Shown: positions 8,227-17,539 of the stretch, one piece after another
Layout: every line of letters starts with the position of its first letter
How positions within the stretch are numbered: the stretch's first letter is position 1
Notes under the pieces: generated by a model
Told to the model about the DNA's origin: nothing
What the model saw: only the letters and a program-made list of their open reading frames with translations
Database searches by the model: none
Origin: Burkholderiales bacterium
GTDB lineage: Bacteria > Pseudomonadota > Gammaproteobacteria > Burkholderiales > Burkholderiaceae_D
Direction of reading: 5' to 3'
DNA: 64,000 bases
Assembly: GCA_016200895.1 (NCBI GenBank)
Contig: JACQDX010000145.1
Location: forward strand, 62,001 to 126,000
Position numbers and translations under genes: made by a program

Positions 8227-9885
8227 TCACTGCTTGCTGTTCGAGACCTGACGTATGGCCAGCATATGCTCACAAGGTCCGCGGAACATGCGGTTGCGCA
8301 CGTAGTAATCGCAACTGCAATTGCCTTCCACCAGCCTGTCATCATTGTCCAGCCTGATCATGGTCTTGCTGAGTTTCTTGGTATTAGTGATACTGGCGCT
8401 GACGCTGGCTTTCCATTCGATGCCACCTCCTGTAATGCGGGCAGACTGCAAATCGAGCAAGAGGTTTTTGTGCACGAGTTGCGCTGCCAGGGCTTCACGT
8501 TCGCTGGCAAAACGCAGGCTGGCGACGTTGATGGGCTCGCGCACCAGGTCGCGCCAGCGTGCTACCTGATCAACGGCGTCATACACCACACGGCCGGCCT
8601 GCATGAGGCCGGTCAGGGCAGATGCCACCAGCTTGCTGTCGAGTCGCAATTGCTGCGCCAGGCTGGCTGTGCTGGCTGACCATTGCGATGACAGTGCATG
8701 TGCGACGGCTTGCGCTGTCGTACCATCGACATCAAGGCGCGGTGCCAGCAAATCAAACTGCCCGGCGCGTGACCAGTCATTGGCTGTCCAACCGGACAAG
8801 CCCAGGGTGTAATCCATGTCTGGCAAATGCGCGATCCAGAAACTAGGCAGGCCTGTGCCCATGAGCATGACGCTGAACTTGTTTGCAACTGCAATCAGGC
8901 GTTCCAGTGTCAGCAAGCGGCGACGACCCCAGATCCTGACTTCTGCAGCCTCTTTGCCAGTGAAGACAGAACGCTGGCACACCAGCTTGATGCCCCATGG
9001 TTCAAACAGCATGGTGATGGGCTGGTCTGGCTCAAGGATGAAGCGTATCGAACGTGGCCCTACCCGCTCAGTCTTGCGGCGCAAGATGTGGCAAATGCTG
9101 TGCACGTCCATGGGGTGCAAATCCAGCGTGTGGGCTGGCAGGGACATGGCGGTGCTGACTTGTAAAAAGCCACGCATCCAGCTGTCAGGCAAATCTATCT
9201 TGGCTTCATGGTATTGCTCGTCATGACCAGTCTGCACCTTGAAACCATCTGCCTGGATTTCAAAGCGAGTTTCTTTGTAGGCGCGTATCTTTTGGAATTC
9301 ATCATACAGCGCTGACGAATAATCAATATTCGTAGTGCCGCATGCAAATTCACCCAGATGCTTGAAGACATTATGACGGCAACTCAGACTGGCATAAGTC
9401 GATTCATCGCGGCTTAAACATTCAAAGAAAACCTTGTCGGGATGCACGGTGATGACAGGGTCAAGCACGATCCACATGTCGCGGTTTTCTTTGTACAGGT
9501 AATCAAAGTATTCACGCTGCGCTTTATAGAAAGGTTGCATGAGGCCAGATTTTTGATTCTGCACCTTGGTGAGTTCTGCACGCAGGGGCGTGATTTTTTC
9601 CCGCAACTCTTTTTCTTGCGCCATGAAGTCTGCCAGCAAGCTGGCCTCATTCTCTGCCAGCCAGGCGAAGTAGGCTGTCCTGTCCTTGGGCTGGGTACGC
9701 AGGTCAGACACTACCACATCATGCATGGCACTGATGGCTTCGCGGTAAGCCAGCGCCAGCGTCGGTTGCAGTGTCGCCGAAAAATAAGTGGGGGTACGCA
9801 AAGTATCGGGCGCGAACTGCATGTTGGTGGCAGTGGCACTGTCATTCACCTGGCTATTGCCAAAATAGCGATATTCAAACTTCAT
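8227..9885 (-). CDS. Retron accessory protein with winged helix and SWIM zinc finger
   Basis: A 552-residue cytoplasmic protein. The N-terminal part is helical, with a charged segment around residues 75-120. A winged-helix-like segment lies around 400-460 (SLAQQLRLDSKLVASALTGL followed by a VVYDAV strand). The C-terminus carries a SWIM zinc finger: Cys523-x-Cys525 and Cys538-x-His540 in GNCSCDYYV...GPCEHM. SWIM fingers bind DNA or protein. The start is the ATG at 9885, which overlaps the stop of the HEAT gene (ATGA) and has a strong GGAGG site. It lies directly upstream of the retron RNA, so it is very likely part of the retron effector. This gene set matches, as I recall, type XIII retrons (RT, WHSWIM, HEAT). 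Confidence 0.86.
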   Translation of the reverse strand: MKFEYRYFGNSQVNDSATATNMQFAPDTLRTPTYFSATLQPTLALAYREAISAMHDVVVSDLRTQPKDRTAYFAWLAENEASLLADFMAQEKELREKITPLRAELTKVQNQKSGLMQPFYKAQREYFDYLYKENRDMWIVLDPVITVHPDKVFFECLSRDESTYASLSCRHNVFKHLGEFACGTTNIDYSSALYDEFQKIRAYKETRFEIQADGFKVQTGHDEQYHEAKIDLPDSWMRGFLQVSTAMSLPAHTLDLHPMDVHSICHILRRKTERVGPRSIRFILEPDQPITMLFEPWGIKLVCQRSVFTGKEAAEVRIWGRRRLLTLERLIAVANKFSVMLMGTGLPSFWIAHLPDMDYTLGLSGWTANDWSRAGQFDLLAPRLDVDGTTAQAVAHALSSQWSASTASLAQQLRLDSKLVASALTGLMQAGRVVYDAVDQVARWRDLVREPINVASLRFASEREALAAQLVHKNLLLDLQSARITGGGIEWKASVSASITNTKKLSKTMIRLDNDDRLVEGNCSCDYYVRNRMFRGPCEHMLAIRQVSNSKQ

Positions 9886-12800
9886 ACAGCCTCCGCAGAA
9901 TTGGTGACCGCATCCTGGTGCAAGCGCGGGGCGACAAGCTGCATAGGCCAATCGACTGAATCAGCCAGTGCCGGATACGCGGCCTGTAGTTGCGTCAAAC
10001 CCAGGATGTATTGGGCTTTGTCTTGTATCGCCACGGTCAATACCTGGCGCGTGAAAATCTGTGCGACGAATTGTGCGTGAGCGGCAGACAGCAAACCCTG
10101 ATCCTGCAAGAAACGTATCACGCGGTTCTTGACCGTGCGGGCCTTGTTCACATGTGACAGCACACTGAGGAAGTAAGGGCGCAGTTGTTGAAGGTGTTGC
10201 AATGCCAATTGCTGATCACTATATGCCTGCACACTTTGCTCCAGCCACTGGCTGACAAATAACTGCATGTTGGCCGATGGATGCTGGCTAAGGCTCAATA
10301 CATATTCAGCTGCATCTTCCACGCGGAAGTGGCGGGTAATCAGTTGCCTGCCCAGCCTTTGTATGGCAGCTTGTTGATGGTCACACAAGGCCAGCAACTG
10401 GGCCAGCGACCATTCGTCAGCGCTGATATTGCGGGCAAAATAATCTGCCGCAAAGGCGCGGGTTTCTGGCCAGCGGGTATCGAGTATGCGCAGCGCATCA
10501 TTGAGGTTTGCGCGCACTTCGGGCACATGCTGGCTAAAGTAATGCTGCGCATGCAAGCGCACTTGCAAAACTGTATGCCTGCCGAGCAAGGCCCATTGCA
10601 TGACAGTGAGGCTGGCGGCCAATGTGCCTCTCGCCTGTATCAACAGCATGGCACCCAGTTCCTGTGCGCCCTTGCTGCGGGCCTGCAATAGACGCCATTG
10701 CATATCCACAGGCTGGGCCAGTGTCGCTGTCAGCAAAGGGCCGCTACACCAGTTGATGATGTCAGCATGTACGCTCTCTTCACCATCGGTATTATCACTG
10801 CGGAAGATAACGTCGATAAAGTGGGCCAGCAGTTTTTCAGAAAAGACGGTGTCAGTAGCGAGCTGGACAATCACCGGTGTCATGGCGGCTCGCACACGCG
10901 CATCCAGTGCGGTTGCCAGGGTAGCGACCAGGTCAGGCTGCTGGCGCAATACATCTGCAGGCAAGGCAGCAAACAAACGACTGCCCAGGCTTTGTTTGCC
11001 GGGGTCTGCATCCTGCAATAAGTCACGCAGTGTCAGTGGCGAGACATGGGCAATGCCAGCCGGGTGGGCCAGCAAGATGTCTGTCGCCAGTGCCTGTTGC
11101 CAGAATTGTGTAGCCTGCAGCAAATCACACCAGACGGCAATATCCTGGTCTGGCAATTGTGCGACCTGTTCGGCCAGTACATTCTGGATCAGCCATTGCA
11201 GGTCATCTCGCAAAGTGTCGATCTGGCTTGCTGCCATGGCGGTTTGCCTGGCCCAGATGGACAAGCGGCTCAGGATGATTTGTCGTGTCGCAGCAGTCGT
11301 GCCATGTGCCAGCAGGCGGCAAGTTTCACGCACGCCTTGTGACGGGCTGGTGATCATTGCCACGATCAAGCCAGGCTCTTGCGCATACAGCTCTGGCGTC
11401 TTGCGGATAAAGCCCAGCGCAAAGTCAGCGGCAGGCTGACAATCTGTCGCCAGCAAGATCATCAGCCAGTTGAGGTCTGGAGTTTGCAGCGCAAAGCGTT
11501 GCCTGACGATGGCAAAAGCAAATTCTTTGGTCGGCAGATAGGCGCTTTGCAGCAGGACTTGCAACTGCTCCATAGTCAATTGCTGGCAATAATCCTGGTT
11601 GTCCACCAGTGCGCGTGCCGCAAACACATGCACGCCGTGGCACATGCTGTGCTGCATCAGGTAGAGCAATTTTTCTGGTGCGGCATCCCATAGTGCGGGG
11701 AAGGCTTCTTGTCGTTTCGTGCGCGGCGGGTAATCGAGATTATCTGTCGTCGCGGGTATCCACCACTTTAGCGCGGTGCGGCTGGTTCTGACATCGCTAT
11801 CATGCTGATGCACAAGCCGGTTGAACACCATCCAGCTGGCATAGGGGGAGAGGAACCTCAGCTCTGTCGTGTAAGAGCGGCTCTGGTAATTCCAGTTAAC
11901 CAGTCTTTGTATCTGCGCCTTGCCTGCATGGGCATCATCGCAGGCGAGCAAGACGCCAGTTGCCATGCTGGTGAAGTCTGCACTTTCCAGCTCACCAAGG
12001 CGGCGCAGTGTGCGCCATGTGCGGCGGCGCAGGTAATCGCGGGTCAGGCTGGAATAAGCGACTCGGGTTTGCGGTTTTTTGACTTCGTCAGCATAGCTGA
12101 CGTAACGTCTTTCCAGATACACATAGCTGGTATTGGAACTGAGCAAAAACAAAGGCCAGGCTTTTTCAAAGCGCTGGTGCAAGATGCCGAACAATTCAGC
12201 ATCTGCGCGGAATTCTGCAGTCTTGTATAAATGGCGGAAGGCGCGGAAAACCAGCAAATTCACGGGTAGATTGGTCAACTGCTGCAACAGCAAGGGCCGC
12301 GCCAGTGGCGAAATACCTGCCTGGTCTATCATGTCCAATTGCTCCAGCCAGTCATCATGACGCCAGTCTTTCCAGGCTTTGGCAGACAGCAAGGCCAGCA
12401 AGACTTCATCCATGCCTTTTTGCAATTCATTTATATTGGCAGCCAACTGCGCTTGTTGCCAGGCAGCCTGTAATTCTGCAGGCCATTGGGCAATCAAACC
12501 CTGCGCATATTGCTGCGTTTCTTCTGGCGTGGCCAAGGCCAGCCAGGCTTGCCGTGCCATGTGTTTGACATGTGCTTCTTTGGAACGCTGGCTCAGTTCA
12601 TGCATGGCCTGTTTGGCACCAGCGTCACCGCAACGGCCTATGGCGTAGGCGATGCAGTAATCGAGCATGGCATCGGCGCTACCCAATAACTCCACCAGAC
12701 GTGGCACGGCGGCAGGCAAACGGCGTTCGCCTATGCGCCAGACTGTGCGGCTGCGCTCAGCTCGTGACATGCCCGACCAGGCGCGTGGTGGCAAGCGGTC

Positions 12801-13196
12801 TAACAGGATTTTTTCTTGTCCGGAGACAGACGCTGGCTTGCTGATTTTTTGCACAAGGGTTTGCGAAGAATGGCCCCATTGCATGGCATCAGCCTTGATC
12901 TGGTCCTGTGCTGCTGGCGTAACTGGAATAGCTGGAGGTGAAGATATATCTATGAAACCCTGCTCCAGCTTGCTGGCCAGGACCTGGGCATACAAAGTTT
13001 CTGCCTGACTCAGGGTGACTGGAAATGGGGTCCTGGTGCTTTCCTGCCATTCTGCATCGGGATGACCTTCACGCACATTGACCAGATATAAAGGGACTGC
13101 CCCTTCGTTCTGCGGTGCCTCAGACAACTCGATTTCGCAATGCCGCTCTGCGGGCTGCATACGCACCAGCTTCGCCAATTTAATCATGCCCTGCAT
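9882..13196 (-). CDS. Retron accessory HEAT-repeat protein
   Basis: A 1104-residue cytoplasmic protein, first gene of the retron operon. Residues 1-80 resemble a WGR-type nucleic-acid or ADP-ribose-signalling module: beta strands, then a helix ending AQVLASKLEQGFIDI. The remainder is almost entirely alpha-helical repeats. Clear HEAT/ARM units include AVPRLVELLGSADAMLDYCIAYAIGRCGD around residue 170, and similar pairs recur to the C-terminus. ATGs at 13202, 13196 and 13187 are possible; 13196 has GGAG at a proper distance. The stop overlaps the SWIM gene start by four bases. Function is inferred from its place in the retron. Confidence 0.85.
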   Translation of the reverse strand: MQGMIKLAKLVRMQPAERHCEIELSEAPQNEGAVPLYLVNVREGHPDAEWQESTRTPFPVTLSQAETLYAQVLASKLEQGFIDISSPPAIPVTPAAQDQIKADAMQWGHSSQTLVQKISKPASVSGQEKILLDRLPPRAWSGMSRAERSRTVWRIGERRLPAAVPRLVELLGSADAMLDYCIAYAIGRCGDAGAKQAMHELSQRSKEAHVKHMARQAWLALATPEETQQYAQGLIAQWPAELQAAWQQAQLAANINELQKGMDEVLLALLSAKAWKDWRHDDWLEQLDMIDQAGISPLARPLLLQQLTNLPVNLLVFRAFRHLYKTAEFRADAELFGILHQRFEKAWPLFLLSSNTSYVYLERRYVSYADEVKKPQTRVAYSSLTRDYLRRRTWRTLRRLGELESADFTSMATGVLLACDDAHAGKAQIQRLVNWNYQSRSYTTELRFLSPYASWMVFNRLVHQHDSDVRTSRTALKWWIPATTDNLDYPPRTKRQEAFPALWDAAPEKLLYLMQHSMCHGVHVFAARALVDNQDYCQQLTMEQLQVLLQSAYLPTKEFAFAIVRQRFALQTPDLNWLMILLATDCQPAADFALGFIRKTPELYAQEPGLIVAMITSPSQGVRETCRLLAHGTTAATRQIILSRLSIWARQTAMAASQIDTLRDDLQWLIQNVLAEQVAQLPDQDIAVWCDLLQATQFWQQALATDILLAHPAGIAHVSPLTLRDLLQDADPGKQSLGSRLFAALPADVLRQQPDLVATLATALDARVRAAMTPVIVQLATDTVFSEKLLAHFIDVIFRSDNTDGEESVHADIINWCSGPLLTATLAQPVDMQWRLLQARSKGAQELGAMLLIQARGTLAASLTVMQWALLGRHTVLQVRLHAQHYFSQHVPEVRANLNDALRILDTRWPETRAFAADYFARNISADEWSLAQLLALCDHQQAAIQRLGRQLITRHFRVEDAAEYVLSLSQHPSANMQLFVSQWLEQSVQAYSDQQLALQHLQQLRPYFLSVLSHVNKARTVKNRVIRFLQDQGLLSAAHAQFVAQIFTRQVLTVAIQDKAQYILGLTQLQAAYPALADSVDWPMQLVAPRLHQDAVTNSAEAV

Positions 13197-13252
13197 AGCC
13201 ATGCTCCGGAAAATGTCGCCAACCGGAATTGCAGCACAATCAGCATTTCCGG

Positions 13253-13276
13253 CGTCATAAAGCGAAGCATTATGAC
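13253..13276. promoter_or_regulatory. Dyad in the upstream region of the retron operon
   Basis: GTCATAA (13254-13260) is repeated inverted as TTATGAC (13270-13276) about 55-75 bases before the HEAT gene start. It lies in the AT-rich region where the operon promoter should be. The size fits an operator for a dimeric regulator, but no regulator is known and no strong -35/-10 pair was found. Confidence 0.3.
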
Positions 13277-13417
13277 ATCGAATATTTTGTCAGCAATACA
13301 TACTTACGTTTAGCTACAAAGATGATTTCATCGCTATTACACTGTGAAATATGCATAAAAAATGCACATGTTAAAATGCCTGCATCAACATCACAACAAC
13401 ATTTCCCTGGGGAACTT

Positions 13418-13615
13418 ATGCACTATCGTCTTGTCAGCCGTAATGAACAAAAAGAAATCATCAAATCTACAGAAGCAGGTGATGATTTTATGGCCGCTGT
13501 CAGCCAGGGCGCGCATTTGCGCCATGAATTGAATGCAGCATATCAAGTCGACCTGATCTCGGTCACCCATGATGGTGAAGAGCACAAGTTGGTACAACTG
13601 GGCGGTTTCGCCTGA
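13418..13615 (+). CDS. Small conserved-looking protein upstream of patatin
   Basis: A 65-residue acidic, soluble protein beginning MHYRLVSRNEQKEI and ending in a VTHDGEEHKLVQLGGFA strand pattern. The frame is open further upstream, but the ATG at 13418 has GGGGA just before it and begins the compact domain. It ends 14 bases before the patatin gene, so the two form an operon. I do not recognise a named domain; the tight pairing suggests a helper role for the patatin or polyhydroxyalkanoate metabolism, which is a guess. Confidence 0.7.
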   Translation: MHYRLVSRNEQKEIIKSTEAGDDFMAAVSQGAHLRHELNAAYQVDLISVTHDGEEHKLVQLGGFA

Positions 13616-13629
13616 AGCTCGAATCCACT

Positions 13630-14736
13630 ATGACCAATCAGGATACCGTATTGATTTTGCAGGGCGGCGGCGCCCTGGGTGCCTATCAGGCGGGCGTGTA
13701 TCAGCAATTGCATGAAGCGCACACGCCACTGGATTGGGTCATAGGCACTTCCATTGGTGCCATCAACAGTGCGCTGATTGCGGGTAACCCACCTGAGACA
13801 CGCATCGCGCAAATGCGGGCATTCTGGGATAGCCTGGCACCCGAGGCGGTAAGCCGTAGCAGTTTCTGGCCCACGTTTTCACCATGGATGAATCTCACCA
13901 ATAACTTCAATACGTTTAACGCCATTACCCAGGGAGTGAATGGTTTTTTCAAGCCGCGCTTTGGCGCTGCCTGGGATATCAATGCCAGGGTGCCGATAGA
14001 AGAAGCCGGCTTTTATGACACCTCACCCCTCAAGGCCACGCTGGAAAAATATGTGGACTTTGATTACCTGAACGATGGCCCGATACGTGTCAGCATTTGC
14101 GCCGTCGATATCGACAGTGGCCAGGGCGTCGTGTTTGACAGCAAGCGCGGGCGTCTGGGTCCAGAGCACATCATGGCCAGTGGCGCATTGCCACCTGGTT
14201 TTGCGCCAGTGAAGATAGGCGACCGCGCCTATTGGGATGGCGGCGTGTATTCGAACACACCGCTTGATGTCTTTCTGGATGAAGAAAGAAAAGCAGATGC
14301 CCTGTGTTTCATGATCGATCTGTGGGACCCTTCAGAGACCCGGCCAGAATCGATCTCTGCTGCCATGACGCGTTATAAAAGCATACAGTATGCAAGCCGT
14401 TCGGCAGAACAATTACTGATCTACCAGCGCATACAAGACCTGCAGCGCGCCGTGCGTACACTGACTGAACACCTGCCAGCGTCAGCGCTGAAAAAAGAAG
14501 AGTTGAAACCACTGATGGACATGGGTTGCGACCACACCATCAACGTCGTCCACCTCATCATGAAGGCACTGCCGGACGATCATTATTTCAAGGATGTGGA
14601 CTTCAGCGTGGCCACTATGGAAGCCCGCTGGGCTGCTGGTATCCACGACTGCAAACGTGCCTTGCGCCACAAGTCCTGGCAAAAACCTTTGCCACCACAT
14701 GCGGGGCTGGTTATTCATGAATTGCCGCAGGAGTAA
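13630..14736 (+). CDS. Patatin-like phospholipase (DUF3734 type)
   Basis: A 368-residue patatin-like serine hydrolase that should release fatty acids from lipids using a Ser-Asp dyad. The oxyanion motif GGGALGAYQAG lies at residues 12-22, the nucleophile elbow GTSIG holds Ser41, and the catalytic Asp203 is in WDGGVYSNTP. The C-terminal region (about 230-360) matches the extra DUF3734 domain often found in proteobacterial patatins. There is no signal peptide, so it acts in the cytoplasm or at the inner membrane face. It is co-transcribed with the 65-residue protein upstream. Confidence 0.92.
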   Translation: MTNQDTVLILQGGGALGAYQAGVYQQLHEAHTPLDWVIGTSIGAINSALIAGNPPETRIAQMRAFWDSLAPEAVSRSSFWPTFSPWMNLTNNFNTFNAITQGVNGFFKPRFGAAWDINARVPIEEAGFYDTSPLKATLEKYVDFDYLNDGPIRVSICAVDIDSGQGVVFDSKRGRLGPEHIMASGALPPGFAPVKIGDRAYWDGGVYSNTPLDVFLDEERKADALCFMIDLWDPSETRPESISAAMTRYKSIQYASRSAEQLLIYQRIQDLQRAVRTLTEHLPASALKKEELKPLMDMGCDHTINVVHLIMKALPDDHYFKDVDFSVATMEARWAAGIHDCKRALRHKSWQKPLPPHAGLVIHELPQE

Positions 14737-14827
14737 ATTGTTTGATTTTTTGAATGATCAGATGTAGTTCTTCATGCCAGCAACAGACCTGATGTTTTGA
14801 ATTTGCATACAAAAAAAGGAGCTGCAT

Positions 14828-15349
14828 ATGTCAACAAGCAATCGCACTACCTGGGATTTTCTGACTGATACCTATTGGTATGTCACTTATCCTGATCTGC
14901 CTGCACTGCAATTTTCATCCGATGACAATGTATTGAGTTGGACTGGCGACCAGACTGTCTGGCATATATCTGGCTATAAGAATGGATATTTCTGGGGGGT
15001 ATCGTCAGCGCTGATGTTTGACCCCGGATCAAGCAGCACTGGCAACCCGCAGCAGCGCAGCATGGTAGGCACGGTCACCGCCGGCGGCCATGTACAAATC
15101 AGTTTTATCGGCAATCGCAGGATTCAAGAAACCATTACCGGCTTTGGCCAGATGAGCAAACTGGCAGAGCAATGGGTATTCCAGATGCAGATGGTAACAT
15201 CATCCAGCAGCAACCCGACCCTGCATTGGGCCAATATGATGCAAACCAAAGAAGGTGACCTCAGTTGGGATAAATTGCCGGGTGTGAATTGCTCAGTATC
15301 AGACATGCTGGAGGGTGCCAGCTATCCGCAGTTCGAAGGTGACGAGTAA
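14828..15349 (+). CDS. Hypothetical protein (173 aa), beta-rich
   Basis: I do not recognise this protein. It is 173 residues, without a signal peptide, rich in Trp, Ser, Thr and Gly, with alternating beta-strand patterns (NVLSWTGDQTVWHISGYKNG; GHVQISFIGNRRIQETI) that suggest a small beta-barrel or lipocalin-like fold. It has a strong AAGGAG ribosome binding site upstream of the ATG. It stands alone between the patatin gene and the convergent LytTR operon. Confidence 0.75.
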   Translation: MSTSNRTTWDFLTDTYWYVTYPDLPALQFSSDDNVLSWTGDQTVWHISGYKNGYFWGVSSALMFDPGSSSTGNPQQRSMVGTVTAGGHVQISFIGNRRIQETITGFGQMSKLAEQWVFQMQMVTSSSSNPTLHWANMMQTKEGDLSWDKLPGVNCSVSDMLEGASYPQFEGDE

Positions 15350-15467
15350 GTGGCCTACCGTTTGGCATAGCAAGTTAAATGTGGCCCTGCAAAAAGCAGG
15401 TGTAAGTCTGCGTCCGGGCGGCTGATTGATATAGGTAATTTCTACTCATCTACCTCCCGGCCCTGCT

Positions 15468-16331
15468 TTACATTCCCTTGAACAGATGTAGATACAGGCG
15501 GCTCACTTGCAAGCGGTCGCGGTGATTGTGCAGATTGAGCATGAGCTTGCCATTGCCTTCACGCACGGCACTGGCAATGGCATCGCAGCGCACGACCGTG
15601 CCACGGTGGATTTGCCAAAAAACTTGCGGGTCCAATTGGGGCTGCAGTTCACGCAAGGAGATGCGTATCAGGTGTTCACGGCTGGCCGTCATTACCCGCA
15701 CATATTTATCGGCGGACTCCAGATAGATCACCTCATCTACCGGTACCATGACGATGGTATTACCGGTTTGGACTTGTAGCATACGCAAAGGTGTTGCTGG
15801 CTGCGTTACTAACTGATTTGTACCTTGCCCTGTAGCTGCTGTTGGCGTCAGTGGGTGCCCTGCGTTGCTGTCGAGCAGGCTGCGCAATTGCTGTATCAAG
15901 TCTGGTGCTGCTGCAACTGCTGGCATTGCCACGGCCCTGGCCCTTTGCTGCAAGGCTGCCTGCAAACGATTGCAGGTATGGGCCAGGCGCTGCGGTTGCA
16001 CTGGTTTGAGCACATAGTCAAAGGCAGCTCGTTCAAACGCTTGTACCGCATATTGATCATAAGCAGTGACAAACACAATCAGGGGAAAGGCTGCGCCATC
16101 GTCGGGCCAGTCTTCCGCCAAGGCATGTGCCACTTCCAGCCCTGTCATGCCTGGCATGTGTATATCCAGGAAAAGCAAATCTGGCTGCAACGCCAATGCC
16201 TGTTGCAAGGCGGCAGTGCCATGGGTGACATTGGCCAGCACGCGCAGGCCTGGCCACAACTGTGCCAGTTCAGCCTGCAGGTTAGCGGCGAGCAGGGGTT
16301 CGTCTTCAGCAATCAGGGCAGTCGCTTTCAT
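15468..16331 (-). CDS. LytTR-family response regulator
   Basis: A 287-residue two-component response regulator. The receiver domain spans residues 1-120, with acidic pocket ALIAEDEP and phospho-acceptor Asp56 in LLFLDIHMPGMTG. A Gln/Ala-rich linker is followed by a LytTR DNA-binding domain at about 180-287 (VDEVIYLESADKYVRVMT, ISLRELQPQLDPQVFWQIHRGTVV). LytTR regulators bind direct repeats in promoters of cell-surface or peptide-signal genes. It is the last gene of an operon and lies 18 bases after its partner kinase. Confidence 0.94.
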   Translation of the reverse strand: MKATALIAEDEPLLAANLQAELAQLWPGLRVLANVTHGTAALQQALALQPDLLFLDIHMPGMTGLEVAHALAEDWPDDGAAFPLIVFVTAYDQYAVQAFERAAFDYVLKPVQPQRLAHTCNRLQAALQQRARAVAMPAVAAAPDLIQQLRSLLDSNAGHPLTPTAATGQGTNQLVTQPATPLRMLQVQTGNTIVMVPVDEVIYLESADKYVRVMTASREHLIRISLRELQPQLDPQVFWQIHRGTVVRCDAIASAVREGNGKLMLNLHNHRDRLQVSRLYLHLFKGM

Positions 16332-16349
16332 TCGCAGTGTATTCTTTGT

Positions 16350-17522
16350 TTAGTCATTTGCTTTGCTGGCATGCTGTAGTGGCAAGCGCACGATGGCCAT
16401 GCTGCCGCCGTCTGCATCACCAGCCGCAGCTAATTCAAGGCTGCCTGCCTTGCCATACAGGGCGAGCAGGCGCTCGCGCACTTGCTGCAGGCCAAAGTGT
16501 GTGCCATCCGTATCATTTGTGATACTTGGGTTACTTGTGTTACCTGGGCCACAGCCGTCAGGTCGGGACTCCCCAAGTCCGATGCCGGTATCACGTACGC
16601 TGAGCACAAGCATGTCTGCTTCGCACCGTGCAGTAAGCTCTATGCGCCCGCCATCCAGAACCGGGTCCAGCCCGTGTTTGATGGCATTCTCTACCAGTGG
16701 TTGTAGCAACAGGGGTGGCACCATCAAGCTGCCCAGTTCAGGTGGCAAATCGAGACGATGGCACAAACGGCTGCCCATGCGTATCTGCATTAAGCTCAAA
16801 TAGTCTTCGATGCGGGAAAATTCGGCTGCCAGCGTATGTGTATTGCTGCGCGAAGCCTCCAGCGTGGCCCGCAAAAAGTCCGTCAGGTGATCCAGCATTT
16901 CCTGCGCACGTGGCGGGTCCAGGCCTATCAATACGCGCAGGTTGGCCAGGGTATTAAACAGCATATGTGGTTCTAGCTGGGACTCCAGCAGCTTGAGCTG
17001 GTTTTCGGCGGCGGCCCGCAATGCGATTTGCGTACGCATTTCCATCAATGCCATACGCCCACGCATATAAACCAGGAAAACCAGCCCCGCAGTACTGACA
17101 AAGACAACTGACATGACCAGCGTCAGTGTGCGAGCATTGCGTAATATCTCGCTGGGTTCACGATGCTTGCCAGTCAAAAGATTGGCAAGCAAGGTACCAA
17201 AATAAAACCCCAATATGCCAGAGATGATGATCCACGGCCCCATCAAAGCCCAGCCCGGCCAGTTATACACTGCGCCTGTGTGCCCGGGTTTGTGCTTGCG
17301 TAAGTACCTGACCATGCCATAGTGACCGCAGCCAAGCAATGCCTGTATCAAGAATCCTATGCAAGCGACATACACCAGCATGATGCCAAAATGATCGCTA
17401 AACATGATGCTGAAGTAACCGGCTGCCAACAGCATGACAGGAATACTGATACGCAAGTTGCGCCACAGCCTGTGAGGGCTGCCGGGTAAATCAAGCAAGG
17501 GTGTGGGCGGTGGCGCAGACAT
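16350..17522 (-). CDS. LytS/AlgZ-type sensor histidine kinase
   Basis: A 390-residue membrane sensor kinase. Four hydrophobic segments occupy about residues 25-155. A His_kinase domain follows, with phospho-acceptor in LLESQLEPHMLFNTLANL (near residue 200) and a HATPase_c domain containing LVENAIKHGLDP and DTGIGLGESRPDG. This class pairs with LytTR regulators such as the one immediately downstream. Sensing is likely within or through the membrane, since there is no large periplasmic domain. It lies 17 bases after the sterol desaturase gene, which suggests one transcript and perhaps a lipid-related signal. Confidence 0.92.
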   Translation of the reverse strand: MSAPPPTPLLDLPGSPHRLWRNLRISIPVMLLAAGYFSIMFSDHFGIMLVYVACIGFLIQALLGCGHYGMVRYLRKHKPGHTGAVYNWPGWALMGPWIIISGILGFYFGTLLANLLTGKHREPSEILRNARTLTLVMSVVFVSTAGLVFLVYMRGRMALMEMRTQIALRAAAENQLKLLESQLEPHMLFNTLANLRVLIGLDPPRAQEMLDHLTDFLRATLEASRSNTHTLAAEFSRIEDYLSLMQIRMGSRLCHRLDLPPELGSLMVPPLLLQPLVENAIKHGLDPVLDGGRIELTARCEADMLVLSVRDTGIGLGESRPDGCGPGNTSNPSITNDTDGTHFGLQQVRERLLALYGKAGSLELAAAGDADGGSMAIVRLPLQHASKAND

Positions 17523-17539
17523 GATCAGTGGATTATGCG

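Noticed and set aside
9442-10080. 212-codon plus-strand frame opposite the SWIM gene
   Set aside because: Antisense shadow across the SWIM/HEAT junction; no family similarity and no start signal.
10600-11439. 279-codon plus-strand reading frame opposite the HEAT gene
   Set aside because: It is antisense to a well-supported helical repeat protein, has unusual Ser/Ala/Arg-rich composition and no ribosome binding site; a shadow frame.
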